From: Gemmatimonadota bacterium
Lineage (GTDB): Bacteria; ARS69
Reading direction: 5' to 3'
Length of the DNA stretch: 64,000 bases
NCBI GenBank assembly: GCA_030747075.1
Contig: JASLLL010000013.1
Span: 6,738-70,737, forward strand
Position numbers and translations under genes: made by a program. Positions 28,765 to 37,286 of the stretch are shown in pieces (positions within the stretch are counted from its first letter, which is position 1; every line of letters begins with the position of its first letter). Below the pieces are notes generated by a model that was given only the letters and a program-made list of their open reading frames with translations, was not told where the DNA came from and ran no database searches.

Positions 28765-29133
28765 ATGAGGAATGTACTGCTCATTCTGGTGTGCGTCGCC
28801 CTCGGCGTCTGCGGACAACTTCTGCTGAAGCACGGGATGAGTTCGCCCGGTATCCGTGTCACCGCGGCTTCCCAGATTCCTGCCATGATCGGGCGGGCGA
28901 TCGCTACGCCTTCGGTCGTCTCCGGCTTCCTCTTCTACGGGCTCTCGTCCGTGTTGTGGCTCGTCATCCTCACGAGAGTGGAGCTTTCCATGGCCTACCC
29001 GATGCTCTCCATCGGATATGTGCTGGTCGTGTTTCTCTCGCGGTTCTTCTTCCATGAGCATGTGACTCCCATGCGCATTCTGGGGACACTCGTCGTTTGT
29101 CTTGGCGTGTTCCTGATCTCGCGATCCCAATGA
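28765..29133 (+). CDS. small SMR/EmrE-like membrane protein
   Basis: 122 aa with four hydrophobic segments. CGQLLLKHGM resembles the first helix of DMT/SMR proteins, and VELSMAYPMLSIGYVLVVFLS resembles the ArnE/ArnF-type half-transporters that flip polyprenyl-phosphate sugars. ATG 28765 is 10 nt from GGAG; ATG 28756 is an alternative three codons upstream. Its setting between a polyprenyl sugar transferase and a UbiA-type enzyme favours lipid-carrier flipping over drug efflux. The substrate is inferred. Confidence 0.8.
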   Translation: MRNVLLILVCVALGVCGQLLLKHGMSSPGIRVTAASQIPAMIGRAIATPSVVSGFLFYGLSSVLWLVILTRVELSMAYPMLSIGYVLVVFLSRFFFHEHVTPMRILGTLVVCLGVFLISRSQ

Positions 29134-29789
29134 GCACCGCCGAGACGACGCGCCCCATCGTCATTGGGATTGCAGGCGGGAGCGGGTCCGGGAAGACCAC
29201 GGTCGCCCTGCGTGTGGCGGACCATTTCGAGAATCGGAAGGTGGTCATTCTCCATCACGACAGCTACTACCGGGATCGATCCGATCTCCCGCTGGAGGAC
29301 CGGCGGCGCCTCAACTACGATCACCCGGACTCCTTCGAGAATGAACTGGTGGTCGAGCACCTGGTGGCGCTTCGTACGGGAGAGGCGATTCCACGCCCGA
29401 CCTACAACTACGAGAGCCACTGCCGCGAGGAGAAGCCTGTCTCCGTGGGGCCAGCGCACATCATTCTCCTGGAGGGGATTCTCGTATTGGATATCCCGGA
29501 GATCCGGGAGTTGCTGGACATCAAGCTGTATGTGGACTGCGCGGCGGACGAACGGCTGACGCGCCGCATCCTGCGCGATCTCCACGAACGCGGCCGTTCC
29601 GTGCATTCGGTTCTGAATCAGTACACGGACACGGTCCGCCCCATGCATCTTCAGTTCGTGGAACCGTCCAAGCGTCACGCGGATGTGATCATCCCGAGGG
29701 GCGGGTTCAACGAGGTCGCCATAGACCTGATCGTTTCCCGGATGCGTGAGATTCTCACCAGACTCAGCGAAGTCGAGGTGGAGCGATGA
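29130..29789 (+). CDS. udk: uridine kinase
   Basis: P-loop kinase of 219 aa phosphorylating uridine and cytidine. Walker A is GIAGGSGSGKTT; HHDSYYRD, LNYDHPDSFENEL, RPTYNYESHCR and the lid IRRILRDLHERGRS-type segment (RLTRRILRDLHERGRS) match the family. It overlaps the SMR-like gene by ATGA and the UbiA-family gene by 4 nt. It could supply UMP for nucleotide-sugar synthesis, or it may be a related phosphoribulokinase-like enzyme acting on a pentose. Confidence 0.9.
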   Translation: MSTAETTRPIVIGIAGGSGSGKTTVALRVADHFENRKVVILHHDSYYRDRSDLPLEDRRRLNYDHPDSFENELVVEHLVALRTGEAIPRPTYNYESHCREEKPVSVGPAHIILLEGILVLDIPEIRELLDIKLYVDCAADERLTRRILRDLHERGRSVHSVLNQYTDTVRPMHLQFVEPSKRHADVIIPRGGFNEVAIDLIVSRMREILTRLSEVEVER

Positions 29790-30670
29790 CCGCCCTCATC
29801 ACGCTGGCGCGCCCCCGCCAGTGGATCAAGAATATCGTGGTGTTCGCGGGCGTCGTGTTCGCCGGGAGGCTGGGGGATCCTGCCTTCGCGGTCAGAGCGG
29901 CGGCCGCGTTCGCCATCTTCTGCGTGCTGTCGAGCGCCATCTATGTGTTCAACGACTTGATGGATGTGGAGAAGGACCGTCTCCATCCCCGCAAGCGCAC
30001 ACGGCCGTTGGCCTCGGGAAGGGTCGGGCGCCCGATTGCGGCGGTGTTCCTGTTGGCGCTTGTGCTGGCGGGACTCTTCGCGGCATTCCGGGCGGGGCCG
30101 CGCTTCGGACAGGCGGCGGTGGCGTTCCTGCTCCTCAACGGGATGTACTCGCTGTGGCTCAAGCGGCACGCCATGATCGATGTCATGTGCATCTCCGTGA
30201 GCTTTCTGATTCGGGCCATTGCAGGGGTGCGGATTCTTCAGGACGCGGACCCGACCGTGGCTCTCTCCAACTGGCTGCTTCTGTGTACTTTTTTCCTGGC
30301 GCTCTTTCTGGGATTCGGGAAGCGAAGGTCGGAACTGGTTCTCCTGGAGGGGGATGCTTCTGAGCATCGCGCATCGCTGGGCGAGTACTCGGTGGAACTT
30401 CTCGACATGGTGATTTCCATCGTGACCACCAGTGCAATCCTGTCCTTTTCCATCTACACAATCTGGCCGGAGACCATCGCGAATCTCGGCACGGACAAAC
30501 TCGTTTACACGGTGCCGGTCGTCATGTATGGCTTCCTCCGGTATCTGTTCCTGATCAGGGAGAGGGGGCTCGGGGGCAACCCGTCGGAAATCCTCTTCCG
30601 GGATCCCCCCCTGTTGGCCGGAGTGGTGGCGTGGGTCGTCGCGGTGGTCGGCCTTCTGTATCTCCGCTGA
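29786..30670 (+). CDS. UbiA-family prenyltransferase, decaprenyl-phosphate phosphoribosyltransferase-like
   Basis: Integral membrane protein of 294 aa. The first acidic motif is NDLMDVEKDRLHPRKRTRP (about residues 55-73), and the opening LARPRQWIKNIVVFAG is characteristic of the subfamily that joins PRPP to polyprenyl phosphate (mycobacterial Rv3806c type). The second motif region LGFGKRRSELVLL also matches this branch. Products of this family lead to polyprenyl-phosphoryl ribose/arabinose. PRPP synthetase (prs) is encoded 1.5 kb downstream. Confidence 0.85.
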   Translation: MTALITLARPRQWIKNIVVFAGVVFAGRLGDPAFAVRAAAAFAIFCVLSSAIYVFNDLMDVEKDRLHPRKRTRPLASGRVGRPIAAVFLLALVLAGLFAAFRAGPRFGQAAVAFLLLNGMYSLWLKRHAMIDVMCISVSFLIRAIAGVRILQDADPTVALSNWLLLCTFFLALFLGFGKRRSELVLLEGDASEHRASLGEYSVELLDMVISIVTTSAILSFSIYTIWPETIANLGTDKLVYTVPVVMYGFLRYLFLIRERGLGGNPSEILFRDPPLLAGVVAWVVAVVGLLYLR

Positions 30671-30694
30671 TCCATTGCCGGGGAGGGACCAGGA

Positions 30695-31573
30695 GTGAAG
30701 AAACTCGTCGTTGAATCCCCCGCGAAGGTGAACCTGTCGCTGGAAGTGCTGGGTAGGCGCGCGGACGGGTACCATTCTCTTCGCGGTATCATGGTTCCCG
30801 TAACGCTGGAAGATGTCGTCACCTTCACGCCGGGCGGGCGGGGGTTCGTCTTCCACGCAGGCCAGGGAACTCCCCGTGGCGAAGGCAACCTTGCCCATCG
30901 GGCAGCGACGCTCCTCATGGAAAGAACCGGAGTTCGGCACGCGCTGGATCTCCGCGTCCTGAAGAGAATCCCGGTGGCGGCGGGACTCGGCGGCGGCAGC
31001 TCGGATGCGGCGGCGGTACTGGCCGGGCTCAACCGAATGTGGGACCTGGGTCTGTCCGGCGCGGATCTGGAGAGTCTGGGGCTGGAGCTCGGCTCGGATG
31101 TCCCGTTCTTCCTTCGCGGGGGGATCTGTGTTGCAGAGGGGCGCGGAGAGGAACTGGAGCGCCTGTCGGTGCCGGTCGTGCCGGAGTTCGTGCTGGTTCA
31201 TCCTCCCATTCGGGTTTCCGCGGGATGGGCCTTCGATCACATTCCGGAAGAACACCCCCGGGCAACGGGCGCGACCAACATGCTCCGCGTGGCACTGGCG
31301 ACCGGGCGGCCGGAACTCCTTGGGCCGCACCTGGTCAATGATCTTCAGCCGGGAGTAGAGGCGGAACACCCGATCGTCCGGGAAATCCGGGAGCGGCTTC
31401 TTTCGGCCGGAGCCCTCGGAGCGGTCATGTCGGGCAGTGGTCCGACGGTCCTGGGTGTGAGTGCCGACGCGGAGAGCGCGAACCGCGTTGCGGCGGAGAT
31501 GGAGGATTCCCGCTGGAGGGTCTATCGCGCGTCGGTGGCATCGAGTCAGGTGGAGGAGACGACCTCCCCCTGA
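30695..31573 (+). CDS. ispE: 4-diphosphocytidyl-2-C-methyl-D-erythritol kinase
   Basis: GHMP-family kinase (292 aa) of the non-mevalonate isoprenoid pathway. ESPAKVNLSLEVLGRRADGYH is the typical N-terminus, PVAAGLGGGSSDAAA (about residues 90-105) the ATP-binding motif, and GAVMSGSGPTVLGV the C-terminal motif. GTG 30695 follows GGGAGGGACCAGGA. Isoprenoid supply fits the neighbouring polyprenyl-phosphate enzymes, and ispE next to spoVG and prs is a common order. Confidence 0.95.
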   Translation: MKKLVVESPAKVNLSLEVLGRRADGYHSLRGIMVPVTLEDVVTFTPGGRGFVFHAGQGTPRGEGNLAHRAATLLMERTGVRHALDLRVLKRIPVAAGLGGGSSDAAAVLAGLNRMWDLGLSGADLESLGLELGSDVPFFLRGGICVAEGRGEELERLSVPVVPEFVLVHPPIRVSAGWAFDHIPEEHPRATGATNMLRVALATGRPELLGPHLVNDLQPGVEAEHPIVREIRERLLSAGALGAVMSGSGPTVLGVSADAESANRVAAEMEDSRWRVYRASVASSQVEETTSP

Positions 31574-31614
31574 AGACAGGGTGGCTGGGAGTGTGGGAGC
31601 GGGGGGATGCATCC

Positions 31615-31923
31615 ATGGAAATCACCGAGGTCCGTATATCTCTTCGAGAAGAAGAGAAGCTGAAGGCGTTCGTGACCATCACCTTCGACGGATGTTTTGT
31701 CGTCCGGGGGGCGAAGGTCATTGACGGGAACCAGGGGCTTTTCGTCGCCATGCCGAGCCGCCGAAAGTCAGACGGGACATTTCAGGATGTCGCCCACCCG
31801 ATCTGCGCGGAGATGCGAAGGGAACTGGAGGAGCAGGTTCTCGACGAGTACTATATCGAAGCGGAGCGGCAGGATGAGCCGGCCCGGGAGTATGCGGACG
31901 CTTCGAGGGACGCAGGCGGTTGA
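31615..31923 (+). CDS. spoVG: SpoVG family RNA/DNA-binding regulator
   Basis: 102 aa; MEITEVRISLREEEKLKAFV, IDGNQGLFVAMPSRRKSDG and FQDVAHPI are diagnostic. SpoVG proteins are small regulators found in spore-formers and many other bacteria, where they bind nucleic acids and influence surface or virulence genes; no sporulation is implied. ATG 31615 starts the conserved MEITEVR. The acidic C-terminal tail is a few residues longer than the core. It is followed by tRNA-Gln and prs. Confidence 0.95.
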   Translation: MEITEVRISLREEEKLKAFVTITFDGCFVVRGAKVIDGNQGLFVAMPSRRKSDGTFQDVAHPICAEMRRELEEQVLDEYYIEAERQDEPAREYADASRDAGG

Positions 31924-31967
31924 TTCTCGTCCCCCTGGGGGGGGCGCTCTTCCGGGCGGGATCACGC

Positions 31968-32042
31968 TGGGGCGTCGTCAAGTGGTAAGACACCGGCCTT
32001 TGGAGCCGGCATTCGGAGGTTCGAATCCTCCCGCCCCAGCCA
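31968..32042 (+). tRNA. tRNA-Gln(UUG)
   Basis: Seventy-five nt with encoded CCA. The acceptor TGGGGCG pairs with CGCCCCA, D-loop AAGTGGTAAGAC. The anticodon stem CCGGC/GCCGG holds loop CTTTGGA with anticodon TTG. The T-arm is GGAGGTTCGAATCCTCC and the discriminator is G. Confidence 0.96.
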
Positions 32043-32063
32043 TCACGCGTCGCCGGATTCAGC

Positions 32064-32093
32064 TTGCCCCGCCCCCGGGATCCTCGCTAGAAT
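32064..32093 (+). promoter_or_regulatory. putative sigma70-type promoter for prs
   Basis: TTGCCC (32064-32069), an 18-nt spacer, TAGAAT (32088-32093; five of six consensus bases). It lies 45 nt before the prs start, between tRNA-Gln and prs. Confidence 0.55.
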
Positions 32094-32137
32094 GCGCGCC
32101 CGTTCTGCGCCCTTCCTGTTCCGGAGGAGAGTGACCC

Positions 32138-33076
32138 TTGGCGGACGACATGGTTCTGTTCTCGGGGACGGCCCATCCCGACCTGGCCGCCCGGATCGCG
32201 GACGAGCTTGGAACAAAGCTCGGGTCCGCGGAGATCTCCCGTTTCTCCGACGGAGAGGTCTTCGTGAAGCTGAACGAGAATGTCCGGGGCGTGGATGTCT
32301 TCATCATCCAGCCGACGCTGGCCGGTGCGGATCACCTGATGGAGCTGTACATGCTCATGGACGCGGCTTCGCGTGCCTCGGCCGCCCGAATCACCGCAGT
32401 GATTCCGTACTTCGGATACGCCCGGCAGGATCGCAAGGACCAGCCGCGCGTCTCCCTGGCCGCAAAGCTCGTGGCCAATCTCATCACGACCGCCGGAGCG
32501 GACCGCGTGCTGGCCATGGATCTTCACGCTTCGCAGATTCAAGGGTTCTTCGACATTCCGGTGGATCACCTGTACGCCGCGCCGCTGTTTACAGAGCACT
32601 TCTCGCGGTTTGATCCGGGGGAGATCACGGTGGTCGCCCCGGACCTCGGCAGCGTGAAGATGGCGCGCGCCTACGCGAAGCGACTCGGCGCGTCGTTGGC
32701 CATTGTGGAAAAGAGGCGGCCCAAGGCGAACGAGGCGGAGGTGATGAATGTCATCGGCGCCAGCGAGGTGGCGGGGCGGAACCTGCTGATCATCGACGAC
32801 ATGATCGACACGGGGAAGACGCTCGTTCAGGCGGCGAAGGCCCTCCGGGAGGCGGGTGCGCGGGACATCTATGCGTGCGCTACGCACGCGGTCCTGTCCG
32901 GCGAAGCCCGGACGCGTCTCTTCGAGTCGGATGTGTCCGGGCTGATTGTCACCGACACGATTCCACCCGGAGATTCCACCGACCGGATTACCGTGCTGTC
33001 CACGGCTTCTCTTTTTGCAGAGGCGATCCTCCGGATTCACCGGATGGAGTCGCTCTCGGTGTTGTTCGACAACTGA
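32138..33076 (+). CDS. prs: ribose-phosphate pyrophosphokinase
   Basis: PRPP synthetase, 312 aa, transferring pyrophosphate from ATP to ribose-5-phosphate. TTG 32138 has GGAGGAG upstream and gives MADDMVLFSGTAHPDLA. Family motifs: FSDGEVFVKLNENVRG, YFGYARQDRKDQPRV (flexible loop), DLHASQIQGFFDIPVDHLYA and the PRPP loop LLIIDDMIDTGKTL. PRPP feeds nucleotide, histidine and NAD synthesis and here perhaps the UbiA-like phosphoribosyltransferase at 29786. rplY and pth follow, a widely conserved order. Confidence 0.97.
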   Translation: MADDMVLFSGTAHPDLAARIADELGTKLGSAEISRFSDGEVFVKLNENVRGVDVFIIQPTLAGADHLMELYMLMDAASRASAARITAVIPYFGYARQDRKDQPRVSLAAKLVANLITTAGADRVLAMDLHASQIQGFFDIPVDHLYAAPLFTEHFSRFDPGEITVVAPDLGSVKMARAYAKRLGASLAIVEKRRPKANEAEVMNVIGASEVAGRNLLIIDDMIDTGKTLVQAAKALREAGARDIYACATHAVLSGEARTRLFESDVSGLIVTDTIPPGDSTDRITVLSTASLFAEAILRIHRMESLSVLFDN

Positions 33077-33123
33077 GTTTCACTGCCTGACTCTTCGGGG
33101 CGGGCCCAGCAAGGAATGCGTAC

Positions 33124-33822
33124 ATGAAGACGATCCAGATTGAAGCAGCGCCCCGGGAGCGGCTCGGGAAGGGCGGAGCCCGTACTCTCCGCCGCGAGGG
33201 GCGCATTCCGGCGGCTCTCTACGGGCAGGGCCGGATGGAGTCGCTGTCCGTGGGACGCAAGGAGTACCTGGAAGCGCTGGCCGAATCCCACGGCGACAAT
33301 GTCCTGTTTGATGTCGTGATCAGTGGCGGCGATCCGCTGCGGGCGATCGTGCGTGAGACCCAGATCGATGTGCTGAGTCGCGAGATCACCCACCTCGACT
33401 TCCACCACATCTCCATGACGGAGAAGATCCGCGTGGCGGTGGCTATTCACCTCACGGGTGAACCCGAGGGCGTGAAGACTTTCGGCGGCGTGCTGGAGCA
33501 TGTCACCCGGGAGGTCGAGGTCCTGTGTCTCCCGTCGGACATTCCGTCTCATCTGGAAGTGGATGTCTCGGGGCTCTTGATCGGCGATTCAGTCCATGTC
33601 TCGGACCTCGCCGCGTACGGAGCCGACATCCAGGAGGAATCCGACCGCGTGATTGCCATGGTCGCCGCCCCGACGGTGGTTGAAGAGCCGACGGAGGAGG
33701 AAGAAGAAGGCGAAGAGGGTGCCGAGGGTGCCGAGGGTGCCGAGGGTGCCGAGGGTGCCGAGGAAGGTGCCGAGAAGGCCGAAGGTGCGGAGGATTCCGG
33801 GGACGATGGGGCGAAGTCCTGA
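33124..33822 (+). CDS. rplY: 50S ribosomal protein L25 (CTC family) with acidic repeat tail
   Basis: Binds 5S rRNA in the large subunit. Residues 1-95 are the L25 domain (RLGKGGARTLRREGRIPAALYG), and about 100-185 the TL5/CTC beta domain found in the long form. The last ~45 residues are Glu/Gly/Ala-rich, built from a 9-nt unit encoding EGA. ATG 33124 has a modest upstream purine stretch. The total of 232 aa is longer than most CTC proteins because of this tail. Position between prs and pth is standard. Confidence 0.94.
   Translation: MKTIQIEAAPRERLGKGGARTLRREGRIPAALYGQGRMESLSVGRKEYLEALAESHGDNVLFDVVISGGDPLRAIVRETQIDVLSREITHLDFHHISMTEKIRVAVAIHLTGEPEGVKTFGGVLEHVTREVEVLCLPSDIPSHLEVDVSGLLIGDSVHVSDLAAYGADIQEESDRVIAMVAAPTVVEEPTEEEEEGEEGAEGAEGAEGAEGAEEGAEKAEGAEDSGDDGAKS
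33718..33762 (+). repeat. five tandem GGTGCCGAG units in rplY
   Basis: Five perfect 9-nt units encode Gly-Ala-Glu repeats in the acidic tail of L25, with further imperfect copies up to 33792. Any gain or loss of units stays in frame, so tail length can vary by slippage. Confidence 0.9.
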
Positions 33823-34402
33823 ATCTGTGGATTTCATCGTCTTCGGGCTGGGAAATCCGGGCGCGGAATACGCCCGGACCCGGCACAACCTGGGCGTGAT
33901 GGTCGTAGACGCGCTGGCCGGGGGTTCCGAAGGAGCGTTCCGTGCGGGCGCGGGCTCCTGGGTGGAGCGTCGCTTTACGGAAGGTCGGCGAACGGGAGTT
34001 CTGGCGCGTTCGCTCTTGTGGATGAATCGGTGCGGGGAGTCGGCGCGTGAGGTTCTGGACTCGCACGCCGTCGCCCCGGAGGACTTTCTGGCCGTTTCGG
34101 ATGATCTGGATCTCCCCCTCGGGCGGGTTCGATTTCGTCGGGACGGGGGCGAGGGCGGGCACCGGGGGATTCGCTCGGTGATCGAGGCTTTGGGAACGGA
34201 GGCGTTTCCCCGCTTGAGGCTGGGGATCGGTCGTCCGGAGGTGGAGGCGGCGCGTGCGGGCGTTGTGGAGCATGTGCTGGACGCGTTCCGGGAAGAGGAG
34301 CGCGAGGCGGTCGATCGGACCGTGGCCGTGGCGGTGGATGGTGTCCGGTTTTTCCTTCGGGAGGGCGTGGACGCGGCCATGAACGAGTTCAACGCCGGCT
34401 GA
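33806..34402 (+). CDS. pth: peptidyl-tRNA hydrolase
   Basis: Releases peptides from peptidyl-tRNA that has dropped off ribosomes; 198 aa. [18 protein letters not shown] contains the catalytic His, and [12 protein letters not shown] plus [15 protein letters not shown] and [12 protein letters not shown] complete the conserved sites. ATG 33806 lies inside the end of rplY (17-nt overlap); GTG 33827 is an alternative start. A terminator follows at 34423. Confidence 0.95.
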   Translation: MGRSPESVDFIVFGLGNPGAEYARTRHNLGVMVVDALAGGSEGAFRAGAGSWVERRFTEGRRTGVLARSLLWMNRCGESAREVLDSHAVAPEDFLAVSDDLDLPLGRVRFRRDGGEGGHRGIRSVIEALGTEAFPRLRLGIGRPEVEAARAGVVEHVLDAFREEEREAVDRTVAVAVDGVRFFLREGVDAAMNEFNAG

Positions 34403-34422
34403 TGGATTTAGTCGGTTTTCGC

Positions 34423-34452
34423 GGGGACGGGCAGGTTGCGCGTCCCTTTTTC
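34423..34452 (+). terminator. Rho-independent terminator after pth
   Basis: GGGACG (34424-34429), an 11-nt loop, CGTCCC (34441-34446), then TTTTT (34447-34451). It closes the prs-rplY-pth unit before the pyrophosphatase gene. Confidence 0.75.
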
Positions 34453-34484
34453 CGAGTGTTCTGAATCGGGGGTTTTTGCACCAC

Positions 34485-36542
34485 ATGAACAACCCGTGGT
34501 TGATTCCGGCGGCCGGATGTCTGGCTCTCCTGTTTGCCCTATTCAAGGCAAACTGGGTCAATCGGCAGGATCCCGGCAACGAAAAGATGGTGGAGATCGG
34601 GAAAGCGGTTCGTGAAGGAGCCATGGCGTTCCTGGGCCGTGAGTACCGTGTCCTTGGTGTGTTCGTTCTTGTTGTGGCGGGGCTGTTGTTTCTGGCCTAT
34701 CGCGGGCAGGGGATGGGGCTGATCGCGCTGTCGTTTGTGGTCGGCGCGCTCTGTTCGGGCGTAGCCGGGTTCATCGGGATGCGCGTGGCGACCGCCGCGA
34801 ACGTCCGCACCACGAACGCGGCCCGCGAGAGTTTGAATGCAGCGCTTGGCGTCGCGTTCAGTGGCGGGACCGTCATGGGGATGGGCGTGGTCGGGCTGGG
34901 GGTCATCGGCCTCGGCGGGCTCTGGATTGCCTATGGCGGATCCGGGGCGGGGGGCAGTGGGCTGGCGGATATCATCCAGAAGCTCACCGGATTCAGTCTG
35001 GGCGCCTCTTCCATTGCGCTGTTCGCGCGCGTGGGCGGCGGCATCTACACGAAAGCCGCGGATGTGGGCGCGGACCTCGTCGGAAAAGTCGAGGCGGGCA
35101 TTCCGGAGGACGACCCCCGGAACCCGGCGACCATTGCGGACAATGTCGGCGACAATGTCGGTGATGTCGCGGGGATGGGCGCGGACCTCTTCGAGAGCTA
35201 TGTCGGGTCCATCATCGGCGCCATGGTGCTGGCCACTGCGTTCGGCGCGGCTGCCGGCGTCTATGCCTTCCTGCCGCTGGTTCTCGCAGCCACGGGGATC
35301 ATCGCTTCGATCGTCGGGACCTTTCTCGTTCGGACAAAGGAAGGCGGCAACCCGCAGGCGGCCCTCAACACGGGGACCTTCGGCGCGGGCGCGCTGATGG
35401 TTGTGGCATCGTGGTTCGTCATTCCGGCCGTGCTTGGTGGAAGCGCCGGGGGGGAGGGCGCACCGCCCGCGTCCAGCGTCTTCTTCGCGACCATTGCCGG
35501 GCTCGTCGCCGGAATTCTCGTGGGCCTCTTGACGGAGTACTACACGGCGGAGTCGAAGGGGCCGGCGCGGTCCATCGCGCATGCTTCCGAGACGGGGAGT
35601 GCTACCAACATCATTGCCGGTCTCGGCGTGGGCATGACCTCCACGGCGCTGCCTGTGGTGGTGATCGGGCTGGCCATCCTGGTTTCGCACCACCTTGCCG
35701 GTCTGTACGGGATTGCGATTGCAGCGCTCGGTATGCTGGCGACCACCGGGATTCAGCTGGCAGTGGACGCGTACGGGCCCATCGCCGACAACGCGGGCGG
35801 CTGTGCGGAGATGGCGGAACTCCCACCGGAGGTTCGCGGCCGCACGGACAAGCTGGACGCGGTCGGGAATACCACGGCGGCCATCGGGAAGGGCTTTGCG
35901 ATCGGGTCCGCGGCGCTGACGGCGCTGGCGCTGTTTGCGTCGTATCAGAAGATCGCGGGAGTGGAGAGCATCGATGTCTCCAAGCCGAATGTGATGGCCG
36001 GACTCCTGATTGGGGGAATGCTGCCGTACCTTTTCTCCTCCTTCGCGATGAAGGCGGTGGGGAAGGCCGCATTCGACATGATCGAAGAAGTGCGCCGCCA
36101 GTTCCGGGAGATCCCCGGGATTCTGGAAGGGACGGCGCGGCCGGACTACGCGCGTTGCGTGGACATCTCCACGGCGGCGGCCATCAAGCAGATGGTGGTG
36201 CCGGGGCTTCTGGGGATTCTGACGCCGGTGTTCTTCGGGTTGGTCCTGCGAGATGCGGAAATGCTGGCGGGCGTGCTGGCCGGTGTGACCGTCTCGGGTG
36301 TGGTGCTTGCCATCTTCATGGCGAACTCGGGCGGCGCATGGGACAACGCGAAGAAGTACATTGAGGAAGGGGCTCACGGCGGAAAGGGATCCGACGCCCA
36401 CAAGGCGGCGGTGGTTGGCGATACGGTGGGAGATCCTTTCAAGGACACGGCCGGACCTTCGCTGAACATCCTGATCAAGCTGGTCTCCGTGATCAGCCTG
36501 GTTCTTGCGCCGATCATTGCGAAGCTGACCCCGATATTCTAG
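34485..36542 (+). CDS. hppA: membrane-bound ion-translocating pyrophosphatase, K+-dependent type
   Basis: Inner-membrane PPase (685 aa, about 16 hydrophobic segments) coupling PPi hydrolysis to H+ and/or Na+ export. The acidic active-site segments are present: [40 protein letters not shown] and [17 protein letters not shown]. The K+ determinant region reads [15 protein letters not shown] with Ala465 and Gly468, where K+-independent enzymes have Lys and Thr, so K+ stimulation is expected. H+ versus Na+ is not settled by what I can see. ATG 34485 is chosen; TTG 34476 is an alternative. It stands alone between a terminator and the rpsF promoter. Confidence 0.96.
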   Translation: MNNPWLIPAAGCLALLFALFKANWVNRQDPGNEKMVEIGKAVREGAMAFLGREYRVLGVFVLVVAGLLFLAYRGQGMGLIALSFVVGALCSGVAGFIGMRVATAANVRTTNAARESLNAALGVAFSGGTVMGMGVVGLGVIGLGGLWIAYGGSGAGGSGLADIIQKLTGFSLGASSIALFARVGGGIYTKAADVGADLVGKVEAGIPEDDPRNPATIADNVGDNVGDVAGMGADLFESYVGSIIGAMVLATAFGAAAGVYAFLPLVLAATGIIASIVGTFLVRTKEGGNPQAALNTGTFGAGALMVVASWFVIPAVLGGSAGGEGAPPASSVFFATIAGLVAGILVGLLTEYYTAESKGPARSIAHASETGSATNIIAGLGVGMTSTALPVVVIGLAILVSHHLAGLYGIAIAALGMLATTGIQLAVDAYGPIADNAGGCAEMAELPPEVRGRTDKLDAVGNTTAAIGKGFAIGSAALTALALFASYQKIAGVESIDVSKPNVMAGLLIGGMLPYLFSSFAMKAVGKAAFDMIEEVRRQFREIPGILEGTARPDYARCVDISTAAAIKQMVVPGLLGILTPVFFGLVLRDAEMLAGVLAGVTVSGVVLAIFMANSGGAWDNAKKYIEEGAHGGKGSDAHKAAVVGDTVGDPFKDTAGPSLNILIKLVSVISLVLAPIIAKLTPIF

Positions 36543-36609
36543 TTCTGCACCGGGCGCCGGGGGGGCGTGAACCCCTCCGGCTGTCCGGGAGAGTGCCACT
36601 TTGACGGGC

Positions 36610-36638
36610 TTGACGACGGCCTGGAGGGCGGGTAGACT
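36610..36638 (+). promoter_or_regulatory. sigma70-type promoter of the rpsF operon
   Basis: TTGACG (36610-36615), exactly 17 nt, TAGACT (36633-36638). It is one of the two best promoter matches in the window, 82 nt before the rpsF start. Confidence 0.65.
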
Positions 36639-36679
36639 GCCTCCCCTTGTGGCAGGATCCGACATTGCAGGCGCATGAC

Positions 36680-36699
36680 CGACCCCCGCGAAGGGGTCG
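36680..36699 (+). promoter_or_regulatory. hairpin in the rpsF 5' leader
   Basis: CGACCCC (36680-36686), loop CGCGAA, GGGGTCG (36693-36699), between promoter and start codon and 8 nt before GGGAGG. Many bacteria have an S6:S18-binding leader upstream of rpsF. I do not see enough of that motif to name it, so this is only a candidate autoregulatory leader. Confidence 0.4.
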
Positions 36700-36719
36700 T
36701 TCCCGGGAGGAACCCAAGC

Positions 36720-37286
36720 ATGCGAATTTACGAAACGACCTTCATTCTCGTGCCCTCTCTGGAAGAGCAGGGCATCACCGAGGAAGTAGACTCCATCAAG
36801 GAGTTCATCACTTCCCACGGCGGCGAAGTCACCGAAGAGAAGCTCTGGGGAAGACGCAGGCTGGCCTTCCCGATCCGCAACGCCACCGAAGGTGTGTACT
36901 ACATCCTCCGGTTCAGCCTCGATCAGGGGCAGATTCCCGAACTGGAGAGGACCTTCCGACTGAACAGCAATATGCTGCGCTACCTCCTGCTTGTCAGCGA
37001 GGGAACGCCGCTGGACCAGATCGGCCGGGAAAACGAGTCCGAAGAACGCGACAGAGGCTTCCGTGGGCGTGGAGGGTATCGCGACCGCGAACGGGGTGGG
37101 GATCGAGATCGGGCGAAGTCGGCCGATGCGAAGGAGGACGCACCGTCTTCCGGGAGCACGGAAACCGCAGACTCCGCCGAATCGACCGAACCCGTAGCGG
37201 AGTCGGCGGACACCGGAGCACCGACTCCGGAGCCCGTGGCGGAACCTGCCACGACCTCTGCGGAAGGGGAGAATAACCATGAGTGA
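36720..37286 (+). CDS. rpsF: 30S ribosomal protein S6 with C-terminal extension
   Basis: Binds S18 and 16S rRNA in the platform. ATG 36720 (GGGAGG upstream) gives MRIYETTFILVPSLEEQG. LWGRRRLAFPIRNATEGVYYI and LRYLLLVSE complete the ~95-residue S6 fold. Residues ~96-188 are a low-complexity extension, first Arg/Gly-rich, then acidic and Thr/Ala/Pro-rich. Typical S6 is 95-135 aa, so the tail is unusual. ssb starts 8 nt inside the gene end. Confidence 0.95.
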   Translation: MRIYETTFILVPSLEEQGITEEVDSIKEFITSHGGEVTEEKLWGRRRLAFPIRNATEGVYYILRFSLDQGQIPELERTFRLNSNMLRYLLLVSEGTPLDQIGRENESEERDRGFRGRGGYRDRERGGDRDRAKSADAKEDAPSSGSTETADSAESTEPVAESADTGAPTPEPVAEPATTSAEGENNHE

